A stretch of 64,000 nt of DNA from Pseudomonas sp. GM78. Lineage in GTDB: Bacteria > Pseudomonadota > Gammaproteobacteria > Pseudomonadales > Pseudomonadaceae. The DNA lies in NCBI RefSeq assembly GCF_000282475.1, contig NZ_AKJF01000074.1:57045-121044 (forward strand), in the 5' to 3' direction. The translations under genes were made by a program, and so were the position numbers. This document shows, piece after piece, positions 51,715 to 60,660 of the stretch. The stretch's first letter is position 1. Every line of letters starts with the position of its first letter. The notes below the pieces were generated by a model. That model ran no database searches. It was not told the origin of the DNA and was given only the letters and a program-made list of their open reading frames with translations.

Positions 51715-53517
51715 TCAGAACCACTCATCCTGCATGCCCAGGCAAACATCATCCCGCGCCTCAAGAATCGCCAACTCATGGTGGCAAGCCGGCACTTCCC
51801 ACGTCAGGAAGTACCGCGCCGCCTGCAACTTACCTTTATAGAAGCCCACATCCGCCGCATTCCCATTGGCCAGCCCTTCCTCGGCACGAATCGCCTGTTC
51901 CAGCCAGCGCCAGCCAATCACCGTGTGGCCGAACACTTTCAGGTACAGCGCCGAGTTCGCCAGGCTGCTGTTGACCTTGCCCTGGGCCAGGTCCGTCAGT
52001 AGGTCAATGGTCACGGTTTGCAGGCGCGCCACCAGTTTCTCCAGCGGTTCACGCAATGCGCTCAGCGATTCATGGGCCTGTGCGCGCTCAGCGGTGTCGG
52101 CGATCAAGCGGATCAATTGCTTGAGCCCCGCGCCACCGTTCTGCGCCAGTTTGCGCCCCAGCAGATCCAGCGACTGAATGCCGTGGGTGCCTTCGTGGAT
52201 CGGGTTCAGGCGGTTGTCGCGGTAGTACTGTTCCACCGGGTATTCACGGGTATAACCGTGGCCGCCGAGGATCTGGATCGCCAGTTCGTTGGCCTTCAGG
52301 CAGAACTCCGACGGCCAGGATTTGACGATCGGGGTCAGCAAGTCCAGCAGTTCATGGGCCTGCTTGCGTTCGGCTTCGGTCGCAAGTGTGGTGGTGTCAT
52401 CGAACAGCCGCGCCGAGTACAGGCCGAGGTCGAAGGAGCCTTCGACGTAGGCTTTTTGCGTCAGCAACATGCGTTTGACGTCGGCGTGCTGGATGATCGC
52501 CACCGGTGCGGTGTTCGGGTCCTTGCTGTCGGGCACGCGCCCCTGGGGACGTTCACGGGCGTATTCCAGCGAGTAGAGGTAGCCGGCGTAACCGAGCATC
52601 ACCGCGCCCATGCCGACGCCGATGCGCGCCTCGTTCATCATCTGGAACATGTAGCTCAGGCCATGGTGCGGCTTGCCTACCAGATAGCCCACACAATCGC
52701 CGTTATCGCCGAAGTTCAGCGCGGTGGAGGTGGTGCCGCGCCAGCCCATCTTGTGGAACAGCCCGGCCAGCAGTACGTCGTTGCGCTTGCCGAGGCTGCC
52801 GTCCTCGTTGACCAGGAACTTGGGCACGATGAACAACGAAATACCCTTCACACCGGCGGGTGCATCCGGCAGCTTGGCCAGCACCATGTGCACGATGTTT
52901 TCCGACAGCGGGTGGTCGCCGCCGGAGATGAAGATCTTGTTGCCCTTGAGTCGATAGGTGCCGTCGGATGCCGGCTCAGCCCGTGTACGAATATCCGACA
53001 GCGACGAGCCCGCGTGAGGTTCGGTCAGGGCCATGGTGCCAAAGAAACGGCCGTCGATCATCGGCTGCAGGAAGCGGCGTTTCTGCTCCTCGGTACCGAA
53101 ACTTTCAATCAGATTCGCTGCGCCCATGGTCAGGAACGGGTACGAAGTCGATGCGGCGTTGGCCGATTGAAAGTGCGCGAAGCAGGCTTGCGACAGCAGG
53201 GTAGGAAGTTGCATGCCGCCGGCATCGAAACTGCGTGCGGCGTTGAGGAAGCCGGCTTCGAGGAAGGCATCCACCGCCGGTTTCACTTCCGGAATCAGGA
53301 TTGCCTGGCCGTTTTCATAGCGCGGCTCGTTCTCGTCACCCTTGCGGTTGTGCGGGGCGAAGAACTTCTCGGCGATGTTGCGGGCGGTGCCGAGGGCGGC
53401 ATCGAAGGTTTCGCGATTGTGTTCGGCGAAACGCTCACGCTGGGTCAGGCCCTCGGCATCGAGGACTTCATACAGCTCGAAAGCCAGATTGCGGGAACTG
53501 AGCAACGTCTCGGACAT
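51715..53517 (-). CDS. Acyl-CoA dehydrogenase, long form
   Basis: This flavoprotein oxidises acyl-CoA to enoyl-CoA in beta-oxidation. It has 600 residues, with the ACAD signature YEGTHGIQSLDLLGRKL-type near 440-455, FAD contacts LTEPHAGSSLSDI and the C-terminal domain ACAD_C-like tail. The extra N- and C-terminal parts match the FadE/AcdA type of pseudomonads (PAO1 PA5020). Chain-length preference is not readable. It stands alone between REP elements. Confidence 0.9.
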   Translation of the reverse strand: MSETLLSSRNLAFELYEVLDAEGLTQRERFAEHNRETFDAALGTARNIAEKFFAPHNRKGDENEPRYENGQAILIPEVKPAVDAFLEAGFLNAARSFDAGGMQLPTLLSQACFAHFQSANAASTSYPFLTMGAANLIESFGTEEQKRRFLQPMIDGRFFGTMALTEPHAGSSLSDIRTRAEPASDGTYRLKGNKIFISGGDHPLSENIVHMVLAKLPDAPAGVKGISLFIVPKFLVNEDGSLGKRNDVLLAGLFHKMGWRGTTSTALNFGDNGDCVGYLVGKPHHGLSYMFQMMNEARIGVGMGAVMLGYAGYLYSLEYARERPQGRVPDSKDPNTAPVAIIQHADVKRMLLTQKAYVEGSFDLGLYSARLFDDTTTLATEAERKQAHELLDLLTPIVKSWPSEFCLKANELAIQILGGHGYTREYPVEQYYRDNRLNPIHEGTHGIQSLDLLGRKLAQNGGAGLKQLIRLIADTAERAQAHESLSALREPLEKLVARLQTVTIDLLTDLAQGKVNSSLANSALYLKVFGHTVIGWRWLEQAIRAEEGLANGNAADVGFYKGKLQAARYFLTWEVPACHHELAILEARDDVCLGMQDEWF

Positions 53518-53600
53518 GGCGGCCTACCTTTTATTGGGATGGGCCGAGTCTAGGCGTGGGAATGGAGGGTGAACAGGATGATTGATCTTGGTGATGGAGA

Positions 53601-53689
53601 AGCAAAAGATCGCAGCCTTCGGCAGCTCCTACAGTGAAATGCATTCCAAATGTAGGAGCTGCCGAAGGCTGCGATCTTTTGATCTTGCT
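53601..53689. repeat. REP-type inverted repeat, family A
   Basis: The arms AGCAAAAGATCGCAGCCTTC (then GGCAGCTCCTACA) and their complement flank a 17-base centre. It is the best-preserved copy of the family in the window and lies between acyl-CoA dehydrogenase (upstream end) and the 3' end of putA. Confidence 0.88.
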
Positions 53690-53736
53690 TCTGACAACGC
53701 CGGGCAACCATCGCAGTCACCCGGCTTTACTTCTGT

Positions 53737-56700
53737 TTAACCGATGGTCATCAGGCTGGCATTACCACCCGCCGCAGCGGTGTTAACGCTCAACGCACGC
53801 TCGATCACCAGGCGCTCCAACGCAATATTGGTCTCACCTTGCGACAAGCCCTGAACCCCGACAATCGCGCCGGCACGCTTGGCAACCTGCTGGCAAACCG
53901 CACGCAACTGGTCGGAGTGGCCGTGATGCAGAACCGCATCGATCACCACTTCGTCCTTGTTCCAGTCGGCAACCAGCTTGATGCGTGCCTGAATGTCTTT
54001 CGGCAGACGGGCGAGCAAGGCCTTGGTCAGTTCAGCTTCCGGCCATACCGCCGAACCGCCGACAGCCAGTACCGCAGCCAATTGCGTCAGCAGGTCGCCT
54101 TCGACTTCCGCCAGGCACAGTACGTGCTCACGCGGCAGGATCGCGTAGCTGTTGCGCTCGCCGGTCGGGCCGGCCAGCAAGCGGGTGATACCGCTTTGCG
54201 CTTGCGCGGCGAACTGCACGCACAGGGTGCTCAGGTCGGCAAACTTGTTGCTGTCAGCCCAGGCTTTCAGGGCGGTCAGCGGTTTGCCCATGGCGTCACG
54301 CAGACGAACGTCCGGTGCGGCAATCGCATCGCCACGGGCGAAGGATTGTTCGATCGCATCGGTAGGACGAGTCGAAAGCAGGCGGTACAGGTACAGCGGA
54401 CCACCGGCTTTCGGGCCGGTACCCGACAGGCCTTCGCCGCCGAACGGTTGTACGCCGACCACGGCACCCACGATGTTACGGTTGACGTAGACGTTACCGG
54501 CATTGACGTTGTCGATCACCTTGGCGATGGTCTCGTCGATACGGGTGTGCACGCCCAGCGTCAGGCCGTAGCCGGAAGCGTTGATCTGGGCGATCAGTTG
54601 ATCGATGTCCTTGCGCTTGTAGCGAACCACGTGCAGCACCGGGCCGAAGATCTCCCGTTGCAGTTCGTCGAAGCTTTCCAGTTCGATCAGCGTCGGCATC
54701 ACGAAGGTGCCACGTTTGACTTCTTCGGCGTCGGCGATGGCCACTTGGTACACGCTGCGACCTTTGTCGCGCATGGCCTGGATGTGCTTCTCGATGCCTG
54801 CCTTGGCTTCGGCGTCGATCACCGGGCCGATGTCCACGGACAGGCGCTCAGGGTTGCCGAGGCGGCTTTCAGCCATGGCGCCCTTGAGCATTTCGATGAC
54901 GCGGTCAGCGGAATCTTCCTGCAGGCACAGCACGCGCAGGGCCGAGCAACGCTGGCCGGCGCTGTCGAAGGCCGACGAAACCACGTCGATCACCACTTGT
55001 TCGGTCAGTGCCGAAGAATCGACGATCATCGCGTTCTGGCCACCGGTTTCGGCGATCAGCGGAATCGGACGACCCTGGCTGTCGAGGCGACCGGCAATGT
55101 TGCGTTGCAGCAGGCGCGCAACTTCGGTGGAGCCGGTGAACATCACGCCTTTGACGCGATCGTCGCCCACCAGGCCGGCACCGACGGTTTCGCCACGGCC
55201 CGGCAGCAGTTGCAGCACGCCTTGCGGAATCCCGGCTTCGAGCAGCAGGCGCACGGCTTGAGCAGCCACCAGCGGCGTCTGTTCCGCAGGCTTGGCCAAT
55301 ACCGGGTTACCGGCAGCCAGTGCCGCAGCCACTTGGCCACTGAAGATCGCCAGCGGGAAGTTCCACGGGCTGATGCACACCACAGGGCCCAGAGGGCGGT
55401 GGGCGTCGTTTGTGAAGTCGTTGCGCGCCTGCACTGCGTAGTAGCGCAGGAAGTCCACGGCTTCACGCACTTCGGCGATAGCGTTGGCAAAGGTCTTGCC
55501 GGCTTCGCGAGCCAACAGGCCCATCAGCGGCTGGATCTCGGCTTCCATCAGGTCGGCGGCGCGTTCCAGGATCGCGGCGCGTTCGGCCGGCGGGGTGGCC
55601 TGCCAGATCGGTGCGGCGTTCAGGGCGCACTGGATCGCGTTGTCCACGTCTTCGACGGTCGCTTCCTGTACGTGGCCAACCACGTCACGCAGGTCGGACG
55701 GATTCAGCACTGGCGCAGGGGTTTCAGTGCTGGAAACGCAGCCGAGCATCGGCGCGGCCTTCCAGTTGTTGTGCGCGGTGGCCAGCAAAGCACAGGACAG
55801 CGAAGCCAGGCGATGTTCGTTGGCCATGTCTATGCCGCTGGAGTTGGCGCGCTCGGAACCGTACAGGTCGCGTGGCAGCGGAATGCGCGGGTGCGGCAGG
55901 CCGAAGCCACCTTCCACGGTCGCCATCTGCTCGATGCTCGCCACTGGGTCGGCCACCAGTTCCTGGATCGAAATCGACTGGTCGGCAATACGGTTGACGA
56001 ACGAGGTGTTCGCGCCGTTTTCCAGCAGGCGGCGTACCAGGTACGCCAGCAGGGTTTCGTGGGTGCCAACCGGTGCGTACACGCGGCACGGACGGTTCAG
56101 CTTGCCTTCGGAAACCTTGCCTACCACTTGTTCGTACAGCGGTTCACCCATGCCGTGCAGGCACTGGAACTCGTACTGGCCCGGGTAATAGTTCTGACCG
56201 GCGATGTGATAAATGGCCGACAGGGTGTGGGCGTTGTGCGTGGCGAACTGCGGGTAGATGACTTCCGGCACCGACAGCAGTTTGCGTGCGCAAGCGATGT
56301 AGGACACGTCGGTGTACACCTTGCGGGTGTACACCGGGTAGCCTTCCAGGCCTTCGACCTGGGCGCGCTTGATTTCGCTGTCCCAGTACGCGCCTTTCAC
56401 CAGGCGGATCATCAGGCGATGACGGCTGCGGCGAGCCAGGTCGATCACGTAGTCGATCACGTACGGGCAACGCTTCTGATAAGCCTGGATCACGAAACCG
56501 ATGCCGTTCCAGCCAGTCAGTTGCGGCTCGAAGCACAGGCGCTCGAGCAGGTCCAGCGACAGCTCGAGGCGGTCGGCTTCTTCGGCGTCGATGTTCAGGC
56601 CAATGTCGTATTGCTTGGCCAGCAGGGTCAGCGACAGCAGGCGCGGGTACAGCTCGTCCATCACGCGCTCGTACTGGGCGCGGCTGTAGCGTGGGTGCAG

Positions 56701-57687
56701 GGCGGACAGCTTGATCGAAATGCCCGGGCCTTCATAAATCCCGCGACCGTGGGACGCTTTGCCGATCGAGTGGATGGCTTGTTCGTACGAGGCCAGGTAC
56801 TTCTGCGCGTCGTGTTCGGTCAGTGCGGCTTCACCGAGCATGTCGTAGGAGTAGCGGAAACCTTTGGTTTCGAACTTGCTGGCGTTGGCCAGGGCTTCGG
56901 CGATGGTTTCGCCGGTGACGAACTGCTCGCCCATCAGGCGCATGGCCATGTCGACGCCCTTGCGGATCATCGGCTCGCCGCTCTTGCCGATGATGCGGCT
57001 CAGGGACGAAGTCAGGCCGGCTTCGTTGTGCGTGGACACCAGCTTGCCGGTCAGCAGCAGGCCCCAGGTCGCAGCGTTGACGAACAGCGACGGGCTGTTG
57101 CCCAGGTGCGGGTGCCAGTTGCCGGTGCTGATCTTGTCGCGGATCAGCGCGTCACGGGTGCCTTTGTCCGGAATGCGCAGCAGCGCCTCGGCCAGGCACA
57201 TCAGCGCCACGCCTTCCTGGGACGACAGGGAGAACTCCTGCAGCAGGCCCTGAACAATCCCTGCGCGGCCGCCAGCGCTCTTCTGATTGCGCAGTTTTTC
57301 CGCGATCGAAGCGGCGAGTTTGTTGGTGGCTTCAGCCGTCGGCGCCGGCAGGCGCGCCTGCTCGATCAGCATCGGCACCACTTCGGGTTCCGGGCGACGG
57401 TAAGCGGCGGTGATCGAAGCGCGCAGGACCGATTGCGGCAGGATGCTCTCGGCGAATTCGAGGAAACACTGGTGCGCGTGGTCGACGTGGACTTCGCCCG
57501 CTTCGTCAATATCCCGGACCATGCCGTTGAGCTCGGACAGGGTTGCACCACCCTCGAGTTTTTCCAGGTAATTGAAAATTGCCTGCTTGATCAGCCAGTG
57601 CGGCGTGCGATCAATCGAGGTCGCGGCAGCCTTGAGGCGTTCGCGGGTCGGGTCGTCGAGTTTGACCCCAAGGGTGGTGGTAGCCAT
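53737..57687 (-). CDS. putA: Trifunctional proline utilisation protein PutA
   Basis: PutA oxidises proline to glutamate in two steps and represses the put genes when proline is absent. It has 1316 residues. The N-terminal ribbon-helix-helix (1-47; TTTLGVKLDDPTRERLKAAA) binds DNA. The FAD-linked proline dehydrogenase runs from about 190 to 570. The NAD-linked P5C dehydrogenase has its Glu in AETGGQNAMIV and Cys in AGQRCSALRV near 910. The start is MATTTLGV at 57687; the 16 codons before it do not match the family. It is divergent from putP, with five GTTGCA sites between them. Confidence 0.97.
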   Translation of the reverse strand: MATTTLGVKLDDPTRERLKAAATSIDRTPHWLIKQAIFNYLEKLEGGATLSELNGMVRDIDEAGEVHVDHAHQCFLEFAESILPQSVLRASITAAYRRPEPEVVPMLIEQARLPAPTAEATNKLAASIAEKLRNQKSAGGRAGIVQGLLQEFSLSSQEGVALMCLAEALLRIPDKGTRDALIRDKISTGNWHPHLGNSPSLFVNAATWGLLLTGKLVSTHNEAGLTSSLSRIIGKSGEPMIRKGVDMAMRLMGEQFVTGETIAEALANASKFETKGFRYSYDMLGEAALTEHDAQKYLASYEQAIHSIGKASHGRGIYEGPGISIKLSALHPRYSRAQYERVMDELYPRLLSLTLLAKQYDIGLNIDAEEADRLELSLDLLERLCFEPQLTGWNGIGFVIQAYQKRCPYVIDYVIDLARRSRHRLMIRLVKGAYWDSEIKRAQVEGLEGYPVYTRKVYTDVSYIACARKLLSVPEVIYPQFATHNAHTLSAIYHIAGQNYYPGQYEFQCLHGMGEPLYEQVVGKVSEGKLNRPCRVYAPVGTHETLLAYLVRRLLENGANTSFVNRIADQSISIQELVADPVASIEQMATVEGGFGLPHPRIPLPRDLYGSERANSSGIDMANEHRLASLSCALLATAHNNWKAAPMLGCVSSTETPAPVLNPSDLRDVVGHVQEATVEDVDNAIQCALNAAPIWQATPPAERAAILERAADLMEAEIQPLMGLLAREAGKTFANAIAEVREAVDFLRYYAVQARNDFTNDAHRPLGPVVCISPWNFPLAIFSGQVAAALAAGNPVLAKPAEQTPLVAAQAVRLLLEAGIPQGVLQLLPGRGETVGAGLVGDDRVKGVMFTGSTEVARLLQRNIAGRLDSQGRPIPLIAETGGQNAMIVDSSALTEQVVIDVVSSAFDSAGQRCSALRVLCLQEDSADRVIEMLKGAMAESRLGNPERLSVDIGPVIDAEAKAGIEKHIQAMRDKGRSVYQVAIADAEEVKRGTFVMPTLIELESFDELQREIFGPVLHVVRYKRKDIDQLIAQINASGYGLTLGVHTRIDETIAKVIDNVNAGNVYVNRNIVGAVVGVQPFGGEGLSGTGPKAGGPLYLYRLLSTRPTDAIEQSFARGDAIAAPDVRLRDAMGKPLTALKAWADSNKFADLSTLCVQFAAQAQSGITRLLAGPTGERNSYAILPREHVLCLAEVEGDLLTQLAAVLAVGGSAVWPEAELTKALLARLPKDIQARIKLVADWNKDEVVIDAVLHHGHSDQLRAVCQQVAKRAGAIVGVQGLSQGETNIALERLVIERALSVNTAAAGGNASLMTIG

Positions 57688-58149
57688 GTTTTTATCCTCA
57701 TGTTTGCCACGACTGCGTGGCATCAGCTGGCGCAAAGATTAGCCGCGCGATGAGAGAGGTGCAACCGGGTGCAACCCTTTTTTTGCTGGAATAAACGGCA
57801 GTTCGTCAGGAAATAAATTCTGGTACGTCAGTGCTGCATCGGGTTGGTGCTTTTTGGATTGGAGGGTGTCTGTTCTTGCTCCGAAAAGGAGCAAGAAACC
57901 CGCTATGAAATAAAATTCCGACTAGGTGCAACTTATTCTCAAGAAATGGGTTGCACCTTATTTGCTTTGTTGAATAGCATTCGCGCCCCAAGGTGCAACC
58001 AGTCATAAGACCGGTGTGCCGGCTGATGGCTTTCCTGGGGAAACATCAGTCATAAATGCGCGGGATCCCGGATCGTCCGTCAAACCTTAGCGTTTGCGTG
58101 CGGTTCACCAGCCGCAGCTACATAAAAACAAAGCCAGGGCATCACTTAA
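57688..58149. promoter_or_regulatory. putA-putP control region with five PutA-type operators
   Basis: This 462-base gap has five copies of the GTTGCA core that E. coli PutA binds, here mostly as GGTGCAACC: 57760-57765, 57770-57775, 57927-57932, 57950-57955 (opposite strand) and 57994-57999. The first two are 10 bases apart, one DNA turn. The third and fourth form a perfect inverted repeat, AGGTGCAAC / GTTGCACCT, at 57924-57958. The layout fits repression of both genes by PutA. The rest is AT-rich. Confidence 0.85.
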
Positions 58150-59634
58150 ATGAGCGTAAGCAATCCAACCCTGATCACGTTCGTGATCTACATCGCAGCA
58201 ATGGTGCTGATCGGCTTCATGGCCTATCGCTCCACCAACAACCTTTCCGACTACATCCTGGGTGGCCGTAGCCTGGGCAGCGTCGTGACCGCGTTGTCCG
58301 CCGGTGCATCCGACATGAGCGGCTGGTTGTTGATGGGCCTGCCGGGCGCCATCTACATGTCCGGTCTGTCCGAAAGCTGGATCGCCATTGGCCTGATCGT
58401 CGGTGCCTACCTCAACTGGCTGTTCGTCGCTGGCCGCCTGCGCGTGCAGACCGAGCACAACGGCGATGCGCTGACCCTGCCGGACTACTTCTCCAGCCGT
58501 TTCGAAGACAAAAGCGGCCTGTTGCGGATCATCTCCGCCGTCGTGATCCTGGTGTTCTTCACCATCTACTGCGCTTCCGGCATCGTGGCCGGCGCCCGCC
58601 TGTTCGAAAGCACCTTCGGCATGTCCTACGAGACTGCACTGTGGGCCGGTGCTGCGGCGACAATTGCCTACACCTTCGTCGGCGGTTTCCTGGCGGTCAG
58701 CTGGACTGACACCGTGCAAGCGACCCTGATGATCTTCGCCCTGTTGCTGACGCCGATCATCGTGCTGCTGGCCACCGGTGGCGTAGACACCACGTTCCTG
58801 GCGATCGAAGCGCAGGATCCAAGCAACTTCGACATGCTGAAAAACACCACCTTCATCGGCATCATCTCGCTGATGGGCTGGGGCCTGGGCTACTTCGGCC
58901 AGCCGCACATCCTGGCGCGCTTCATGGCGGCGGATTCGGTGAAGTCGATCGCCAACGCCCGTCGCATCTCCATGACCTGGATGATCCTGTGCCTGGGCGG
59001 CACCGTGGCTGTCGGTTTCTTCGGTATCGCCTACTTCTCGGCCAACCCGGCCGTGGCCATGCCAGTCAGTGAAAACCACGAGCGTGTGTTCATCGAACTG
59101 GCGAAAATCCTGTTCAACCCATGGATCGCCGGTGTACTGCTGTCGGCCATCCTGGCTGCCGTCATGAGCACCCTGAGCTGCCAGCTGCTGGTGTGCTCGA
59201 GCGCCCTGACCGAAGACTTCTACAAGACCTTCCTGCGTAAATCCGCTTCCCAGGTTGAACTGGTCTGGGTCGGCCGCGCCATGGTGCTGCTGGTTGCCCT
59301 GATCGCCATCGCCATGGCGGCCAATCCGGAAAACCGCGTACTGGGTCTGGTGAGCTACGCCTGGGCTGGTTTCGGTGCTGCGTTCGGTCCAGTCGTGCTG
59401 ATCTCCGTGATCTGGAAAGACATGACCCGCAACGGCGCACTGGCCGGCATCCTGGTCGGCGCGATCACCGTGATCGTCTGGAAGCACTTCGAACTGCTGG
59501 GCCTGTACGAAATCATCCCTGGTTTCATCTTCGCCAGCCTGGCGATCTACATCGTCAGCAAACTGGGCACGCCGACTGCCGGCATGCTGCAGCGCTTTGC
59601 TGCTGCCGAGGCAGATTTCCGTTTGAACAAGTGA
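58150..59634 (+). CDS. putP: Na+/proline symporter PutP
   Basis: This 494-residue inner-membrane transporter of the sodium/solute symporter family has about 13 helices. The N-terminus reads MSVSNPTLITFVIYIAAMVL, and the GRSLGSVVTALSAGASDMSGW motif near helix 2 contains the sodium-site residues. It supplies proline to PutA and is divergent from it. The start ATG follows AGGGCATCACTTAA, a weak ribosome site. Confidence 0.97.
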   Translation: MSVSNPTLITFVIYIAAMVLIGFMAYRSTNNLSDYILGGRSLGSVVTALSAGASDMSGWLLMGLPGAIYMSGLSESWIAIGLIVGAYLNWLFVAGRLRVQTEHNGDALTLPDYFSSRFEDKSGLLRIISAVVILVFFTIYCASGIVAGARLFESTFGMSYETALWAGAAATIAYTFVGGFLAVSWTDTVQATLMIFALLLTPIIVLLATGGVDTTFLAIEAQDPSNFDMLKNTTFIGIISLMGWGLGYFGQPHILARFMAADSVKSIANARRISMTWMILCLGGTVAVGFFGIAYFSANPAVAMPVSENHERVFIELAKILFNPWIAGVLLSAILAAVMSTLSCQLLVCSSALTEDFYKTFLRKSASQVELVWVGRAMVLLVALIAIAMAANPENRVLGLVSYAWAGFGAAFGPVVLISVIWKDMTRNGALAGILVGAITVIVWKHFELLGLYEIIPGFIFASLAIYIVSKLGTPTAGMLQRFAAAEADFRLNK

Positions 59635-59663
59635 TTGGGATGAGCTGAGGTTCTAACCTTTCG

Positions 59664-59705
59664 CAAAAGCGGCCCGTCTCCTACAGGAGGCGGGTCGTTT
59701 TTTTT
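59664..59705 (+). terminator. Intrinsic terminator of putP
   Basis: The stem GCGGCCCGTCTCCT / AGGAGGCGGGTCGT has a short loop and is followed by a run of eight T. It lies 30 bases past the putP stop. Confidence 0.9.
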
Positions 59706-59856
59706 GGGGGGAGGCCTACGAAATTTCCGGGCAAGGTCCTAGGACGTTTCCTTCAAGACGTAGCGGTTTCCATGAACTGGTGGTGCTTGGGTTTCATGGA
59801 TAGTCTTTGGCGATCACTGACTATTCAGTGGTGGGGTGTAGGAACCCGTTAAGACC
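59706..59856 (+). promoter_or_regulatory. Leader region of the DUF6124-like gene, upstream part
   Basis: Two clear symmetric elements are present: the perfect palindrome GTCCTAGGAC (59736-59745) and the inverted repeat CCATGAA (59770-59776) / TTCATGG (59793-59799). The stretch has no ORF. A promoter for the small genes downstream is expected here, but no convincing -10/-35 was found. Confidence 0.4.
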
Positions 59857-60045
59857 ATGAAACGCTTTGGCGTCGACACTGATTTGCGGCCACTAACGTG
59901 CGTCCGTAAGATCTGTTGCGGCGGCTGTGCGCGGGCACGCTTCGGCGTGGTCGAGTTCTCTGGTCTCGATATTCCTACCCCGCGTATGGCTGCCACCCAA
60001 GCCTGTAGGAAGGCCGATGGTAGCCCCGCTTCTACCAGAGGTTAA
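59857..60045 (+). CDS. Upstream ORF in the leader of the DUF6124-like gene
   Basis: This 62-codon frame (MKRFGVDTDLRPLTCVRKIC, ending AATQACRKADGSPASTRG) stops 3 bases before the ATG of the next gene. AGGAA lies 12 bases before its start. Its 3' part contains an RNA hairpin TGGTAG / CTACCA (60018-60037) just before the next gene's AGAGG ribosome site, and a UUCG-tetraloop hairpin (59936-59949). The peptide's C-terminus feels familiar from other pseudomonad leaders, but I cannot verify that. It may be a translated control peptide, or only structured RNA. Confidence 0.4.
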   Translation: MKRFGVDTDLRPLTCVRKICCGGCARARFGVVEFSGLDIPTPRMAATQACRKADGSPASTRG

Positions 60046-60048
60046 AAA

Positions 60049-60378
60049 ATGAAAACGACTCATCCTGATCCACCCTACGAAAAGCCGATCCCCCATCCCG
60101 ACAACCGCTACATGGCATTGACCAGTAACTGCACCGACATGCCTACCCTGTTCGTCGACACCCACGCGCCACTCGACATCCTTACCGAAGCTGCAAACTA
60201 CAGAATCCGAGCAGTTACCCAGGTGCTTGAGAACCTGTCCATGCGCGGTTCAATCGAGTGCGAGTCCTTCATCCTCAGCGACTTTGCCTTGCTCTGCGCC
60301 ATTCCGTTGCGCGATGGTTGTGACGTGCTGGATGTAGTCGGGCGGCGGTTGCGGGCGCGGCCTTCAGCAGGGGCGTAG
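60049..60378 (+). CDS. DUF6124/DUF3077-like small protein
   Basis: This 109-residue protein starts MKTTHPDPPYEKP. The segment APLDILTEAANYRIRAVTQV and the tail DFALLCAIPLRDGCDVLDVVGRRL resemble small pseudomonad proteins of the DUF6124 or DUF3077 kind. Function is unknown. AGAGG lies 8 bases upstream of ATG 60049, and an intrinsic terminator follows. It is possibly translated by coupling from the upstream ORF. Confidence 0.65.
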   Translation: MKTTHPDPPYEKPIPHPDNRYMALTSNCTDMPTLFVDTHAPLDILTEAANYRIRAVTQVLENLSMRGSIECESFILSDFALLCAIPLRDGCDVLDVVGRRLRARPSAGA

Positions 60379-60415
60379 GCCTCGCCAATGGGCGGAATTC
60401 GTTCATGTAAAAAAT

Positions 60416-60447
60416 GGCTCGCAGCTTGATAGTGCGGGCCTTTTTTT
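60416..60447 (+). terminator. Intrinsic terminator of the DUF6124-like gene
   Basis: GGCTCGCA (60416-60423), a 9-base loop, TGCGGGCC (60433-60440), then seven T. It separates this gene from the PAAR gene. Confidence 0.85.
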
Positions 60448-60660
60448 GGCAAGCCAGGACCGAAAACAGTCATTAGTCATCCAATAATCGTGGTCCTTTT
60501 CAGTATTGATCGTAAGGCATTTCCTGATTTTCTCGACCGTATTGAGTTTCCTCTCTGTCCACGTACTTTGCGTTAAGCCACTCATCCCGAGTCGGCTTAT
60601 CGATCGTTAACAATGGCGCGCCTTCCATGACTGGGGCGCCCGAAGAGAGGGGGATCAGCA
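60448..60660 (+). other. Intergenic region before the PAAR gene
   Basis: It is AT-rich and has no gene I can support. A 60-codon minus-strand frame (60403-60585) has no ribosome site. GAGAGGGGGA (60643-60652) is the ribosome site of the PAAR gene. Confidence 0.4.

Noticed and set aside
53839-57753. 1304-codon plus-strand open frame opposite putA
   Set aside because: Its length follows from putA codon bias; composition is unlike a real protein and no domain is seen.
58056-58271. 71-codon frame overlapping the putP start
   Set aside because: It runs in another frame through putP and has no family match; putP starts at 58150.
60403-60585. 60-codon minus-strand frame between the DUF6124-like and PAAR genes
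   Set aside because: It overlaps the terminator at 60416-60447 and has no ribosome site or recognisable sequence.
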